DNA of 44,024 nucleotides from Bacillota bacterium. Lineage in GTDB: Bacteria; Bacillota_I; Bacilli_A; Erysipelotrichales; Erysipelotrichaceae. Shown one piece after another: positions 41,857-44,024 of this stretch. The stretch spans positions 1-44,024 of the forward strand of contig JAHFCO010000010.1 in NCBI GenBank assembly GCA_023249475.1, in the 5' to 3' direction. Made by a program: the position numbers and the translations under genes. The notes beneath the pieces were generated by a model. That model was not told the origin of the DNA. It saw only the letters and a list, made by a program, of their open reading frames with translations, and ran no database searches. The stretch's first letter is position 1. Each line of letters starts with the position of its first letter.

Positions 41857-41951
41857 GTAAATAACGAATGGAAGCGATCAACACGAGAATGTATGTGGAC
41901 GCTTGTTCTCGTAGTTAGCCAATAGCGTAACCGGCCAAGTAGCCGGTTTTT
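41857..41951 (+). ncRNA. Candidate small RNA of about 95 nt
   Basis: The predicted start lies 7 bases after the -10 box. The transcript would contain a hairpin ACGAGAA/TTCTCGT (41883-41889 with 41906-41912) with a 16-base loop, then a single-stranded part and a terminator AACCGGC-CAAGTA-GCCGGTT-TTT. I could not match it to a known riboswitch class. It could be a trans-acting small RNA or a leader whose downstream gene has been lost. Confidence 0.4.
41929..41951 (+). terminator. Terminator of the candidate small RNA
   Basis: AACCGGC, CAAGTA loop, GCCGGTT and a T-run. Confidence 0.75.
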
Positions 41952-42034
41952 ATATTTTTGGGAAGTACGTGTTGAGCCCCAATCCTAGACTCAACGACAA
42001 GACGTTACCATCATGGATGCTTTCTCATAGACTA

Positions 42035-42067
42035 AGGCAATAAAAACCAGAGTTGATTTTATTGCCT
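42035..42067. terminator. Terminator-like hairpin
   Basis: AGGCAATAAAA pairs perfectly with TTTTATTGCCT around an 11-base loop, then CTTTAT. No gene ends nearby on either strand, so it may be a relic. Confidence 0.45.
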
Positions 42068-42326
42068 CTTTATAGTCTGAATTATGGTTTACCGTCAACC
42101 ATCCAAATGAAAGGGGGTAGCAAATTTTAGGAAAGTGAGTGACAAAACTATTCAGAAGAGAATGATATTTCTCTAGTTTTGGTTTTTTAAGTATAGGCTA
42201 ACGATAAACTGCTCATTGTTAGGGTAAAAGCTAGTGTTTCGATTATCAAGTCATTTCATTTATGGAGTCCATACTTTCTTCGATTGCGGTTTGAAGATTA
42301 AACAAATAGAAAGAAAGGGATGAAAT

Positions 42327-44024
42327 TTGACTCGAACGCGAAGCTCACGATTGGTCATCGGAATTTTCTTAGTTCTTTCGATGATATTTGCGTTTGTATT
42401 TTCATCGATTACAGCAAATGCAGCAGCCGAAATCGACTTGATGGCTAATGGCTCCAGTGCAACGGTTAATGGTGCAGTTTGGGAGAATCTTGTTCCCCAC
42501 ACCTCAGCAACGGGCACGGGTACCTTCCATTCTTTCCTGAGAGTTCAAAATAATGGTACGGAAAGAGGGTATAACCACGGCCTAAGCGATGCACAATTTG
42601 ATGAAAAGACCAGTTTTACGGATCCAATGTTATTAAGTAACGTTCCCACTGTCGAGTACGCAGGTGCGATGTATCGTGAATTCCAACTCGACATAAATGA
42701 GAATGATGACAACATTAGCATGGATCGATTCCAAGTTTGGTTGACAAACACTGAGAATCTGCTAAATTACGACATTACAACGTATAGTTTTGGTTCAGAT
42801 GCGCGAAAAGTTTATGATTCCGTAGGATACATACTAAAACTTGCTGCAACGGGCGGTAGCGGAAAACGCGAATATCGCGTGTTAATTCCAGTTGCAGCAT
42901 TTGCAAATGCAACTGAAATGTATGTAGTATTGTTTACAGAGCATGGAATAACCTATTCTACCTCGGATGGATTTGAAGAATGGGGAGTTGAAAAACAAAC
43001 CGAAACCCTACCGTCAATCGATGTAGTCAAGACAGCATTAACTACAAGTCTTGCTGAACCCGGTGGTTGGGTAACGTACAAGGTTGATATCTTGAATACA
43101 AGCGATTCAACCGATCCGATTACGATTAATAGCCTAACGGATGTCGTTGAAGGAGGAACACCCTTCAACATTTCCGGAATCATCTATAATGATCAAGCCT
43201 TAACCCTACCTACAGCATTCCCGTTCACGATTCTCTCTGGCGCCACCAAGACGGTGTACTTCCGCCAAATGGTGACTGGGGAACCTAGAACGGTACTCGA
43301 TGTTGTAACGGCATCTGGCGTTGATGATGAAAACCTGCCTGTGAGTGATTTTGATGATGCCTCTGTTACTGTGACGAATGTATTACCAATAATCCAAGTT
43401 ACGAAAACAGCAACGCCGACATCCGTTATTGAAACAGGCCAAGATGTATTGTTTACATTTAACGTCCACAACTTAAGTATCGAACCGGTCACCCTCACGA
43501 GTTTGACTGACTCGGTATACGGCACCCTGACGGGCGATGCGGACTGCGAAGTCGGCACCGTGCTCGCGGCGGGAGCCAGCTGTGAATTCTCGTTTACACG
43601 TTGGGTCGAAGGGGACTACTCCGGACCGGATCACGTCGACGTCTTCACCGCACACGCGGTCGACAATGACGGATCGGACGCCCACGACGACGACGATGCG
43701 ACGGTCGACTTCAGCAATGTCCTCCCGAGTATCGAAGTCACCAAGACAGCCAACCCGACGATCGTCCCGGAAACCGGCGGCAACGTCCTCTTCACGTTCA
43801 CCGTCAAGAACACGTCCACCGAAGAACCGGTATGGATCACCAGTTTGACTGACTCGGTATACGGCACCCTGACGGGCGATGCGGACTGCGAAGTCGGCAC
43901 CGTGCTCGCGGCGGGAGCCAGCTGTGAATTCTCGTTTACACGTTGGGTCGAAGGGGACTACTCCGGACCGGATCACGTCGACGTCTTCACCGCACACGCG
44001 GTCGACAATGACGGATCGGACGCC
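42327..44024 (+). CDS. Secreted repeat protein, DUF11-like domains (truncated by window end)
   Basis: Starts at a TTG (42327) with AAAGGGA seven bases upstream; 566 codons are open to the window edge. A signal peptide is clear (basic TRTRSSRLV, then IGIFLVLSMIFAFVFSS, ending near ANAAA). Residues about 40-225 form a beta-rich N-terminal domain I do not recognise. From about residue 230 come repeats of about 100-115 residues with 'VTKTATPTSVIETGQDVLFTFNVHNLS' and 'LTSLTDSVYGTLTGDADCEVGTVLAAGASCEFSF', the shape of DUF11-type surface repeats; paired Cys in each unit may form a disulfide. The first 1.1 kb is AT-rich, then the GC content rises sharply. Likely a surface or wall-associated protein with more repeats beyond the window. 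Confidence 0.8.
   Translation, partial: MTRTRSSRLVIGIFLVLSMIFAFVFSSITANAAAEIDLMANGSSATVNGAVWENLVPHTSATGTGTFHSFLRVQNNGTERGYNHGLSDAQFDEKTSFTDPMLLSNVPTVEYAGAMYREFQLDINENDDNISMDRFQVWLTNTENLLNYDITTYSFGSDARKVYDSVGYILKLAATGGSGKREYRVLIPVAAFANATEMYVVLFTEHGITYSTSDGFEEWGVEKQTETLPSIDVVKTALTTSLAEPGGWVTYKVDILNTSDSTDPITINSLTDVVEGGTPFNISGIIYNDQALTLPTAFPFTILSGATKTVYFRQMVTGEPRTVLDVVTASGVDDENLPVSDFDDASVTVTNVLPIIQVTKTATPTSVIETGQDVLFTFNVHNLSIEPVTLTSLTDSVYGTLTGDADCEVGTVLAAGASCEFSFTRWVEGDYSGPDHVDVFTAHAVDNDGSDAHDDDDATVDFSNVLPSIEVTKTANPTIVPETGGNVLFTFTVKNTSTEEPVWITSLTDSVYGTLTGDADCEVGTVLAAGASCEFSFTRWVEGDYSGPDHVDVFTAHAVDNDGSDA
43500..43682 (+). repeat. Perfect 183-bp direct repeat, copy 1
   Basis: Identical by eye to 43842-44024, at a distance of 342 bases (114 codons), in frame within the surface-protein gene. 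Confidence 0.85.
43842..44024 (+). repeat. Perfect 183-bp direct repeat, copy 2 (reaches the window end)
   Basis: Identical to 43500-43682 up to the last base of the window, so the real repeat may be longer and repeated again beyond it. Confidence 0.85.

Larger units (their letters stand above)
41204..42326. other. Long AT-rich region without a convincing gene
   Basis: About 1.1 kb with many stops in all frames. Visible in it: a promoter-hairpin-terminator unit (41821-41951) and a terminator-like hairpin (42035-42067). Otherwise I see nothing; it may be decayed acquired DNA. Confidence 0.5.

Noticed and set aside
41857-41951. Known riboswitch (c-di-GMP, c-di-AMP, preQ1)
   Set aside because: Conserved sequence elements of these classes are not present, as far as I can match them by eye.
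1-44024. Mycoplasma-type genetic code (TGA as Trp)
   Set aside because: TGA ends many well-supported genes (for example at 3665, 4541, 24154 and 26299) and Trp is encoded by TGG.

Overview
The window looks like a chromosomal segment of a cell-walled bacterium of the Bacillota (Firmicutes) or a Mollicutes/Erysipelotrichia-related lineage. Reasons: the cdaA-cdaR-glmM operon order typical of Bacillota, peptidoglycan genes (a MurF-type ligase and ddl), strong AGGAGG-type ribosome binding sites, Bacillota-style promoters (TTGnnn-17-TAnAAT, often with an extended -10) and U-tract terminators. TGA is used as a stop codon, so this is not the mycoplasma code. The lineage is inferred from gene content and style, not from a marker gene. 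The backbone is clearly GC-rich; about 33.8-37.6 kb and 41.2-43.5 kb are visibly AT-rich.

Layout. 1-0.2 kb: 5' end of a leftward putative zinc metallopeptidase gene, then a divergent promoter region. 0.26-7.3 kb: one rightward run with a baeRF-type protein, a membrane transglutaminase-like protein, a compact type IV pilus/type II secretion-like set (GspF/PilC protein, four small pilin-like membrane proteins, PilT-like ATPase) and a SARP/BTAD transcription factor. 7.4-13.1 kb: a small membrane protein and a 1745-residue cell-surface protein of 14 cadherin-like repeats; both carry the same C-terminal WGY...GRH domain after a membrane anchor. 13.2-15.5 kb: SPFH/band-7 protein plus LapA-like protein. 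15.6-18.6 kb: sugar nucleotidyltransferase, TraB-family membrane protein (leftward), alpha/beta hydrolase. 18.6-22.5 kb: cdaA-cdaR-glmM (c-di-AMP synthesis and amino-sugar supply for the wall). 22.5-23.4 kb: leftward esterase. 23.5-27.9 kb: OmpR-type response regulator, histidine kinase, alpha/beta hydrolase and a membrane-anchored MurF-like ligase, translationally linked. 28-33.5 kb: Nudix hydrolase, ddl, two tandem mgtE paralogues, deoD, and a small HMA-fold-like protein.

33.56-36.0 kb: tRNA-Ser(GCT), tRNA-Asp(GTC), tRNA-Gly(GCC), followed by what I read as two tiny elements stacked at the 3' end of the tRNA-Gly gene. The last 17 bases of the tRNA (including CCA) occur three times (33807, 35154, 35993). 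The two downstream copies each end a 130-bp repeat that starts with a double TGACTATACAA motif. Each element holds one recognisable cargo gene and no integrase. This is the most unusual structure in the window.

36.2-44.0 kb: AT-rich DNA with a SAM methyltransferase; an isolated 1144-residue cellobiose-phosphorylase-like carbohydrate enzyme with its own promoter, a possible LacI/CcpA-type operator and a strong terminator; about 1.1 kb without a gene but with a promoter-hairpin-terminator unit that may be a small RNA; and a secreted repeat protein (TTG start, truncated by the window end) with a perfect 183-bp internal duplication.

Working together: the pilus-like set, the giant repeat protein and the terminal repeat protein describe the cell surface. 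CdaA/CdaR/GlmM, MurF, Ddl and the two-component system describe wall synthesis and its control. The tRNA cluster is the entry point for foreign DNA.
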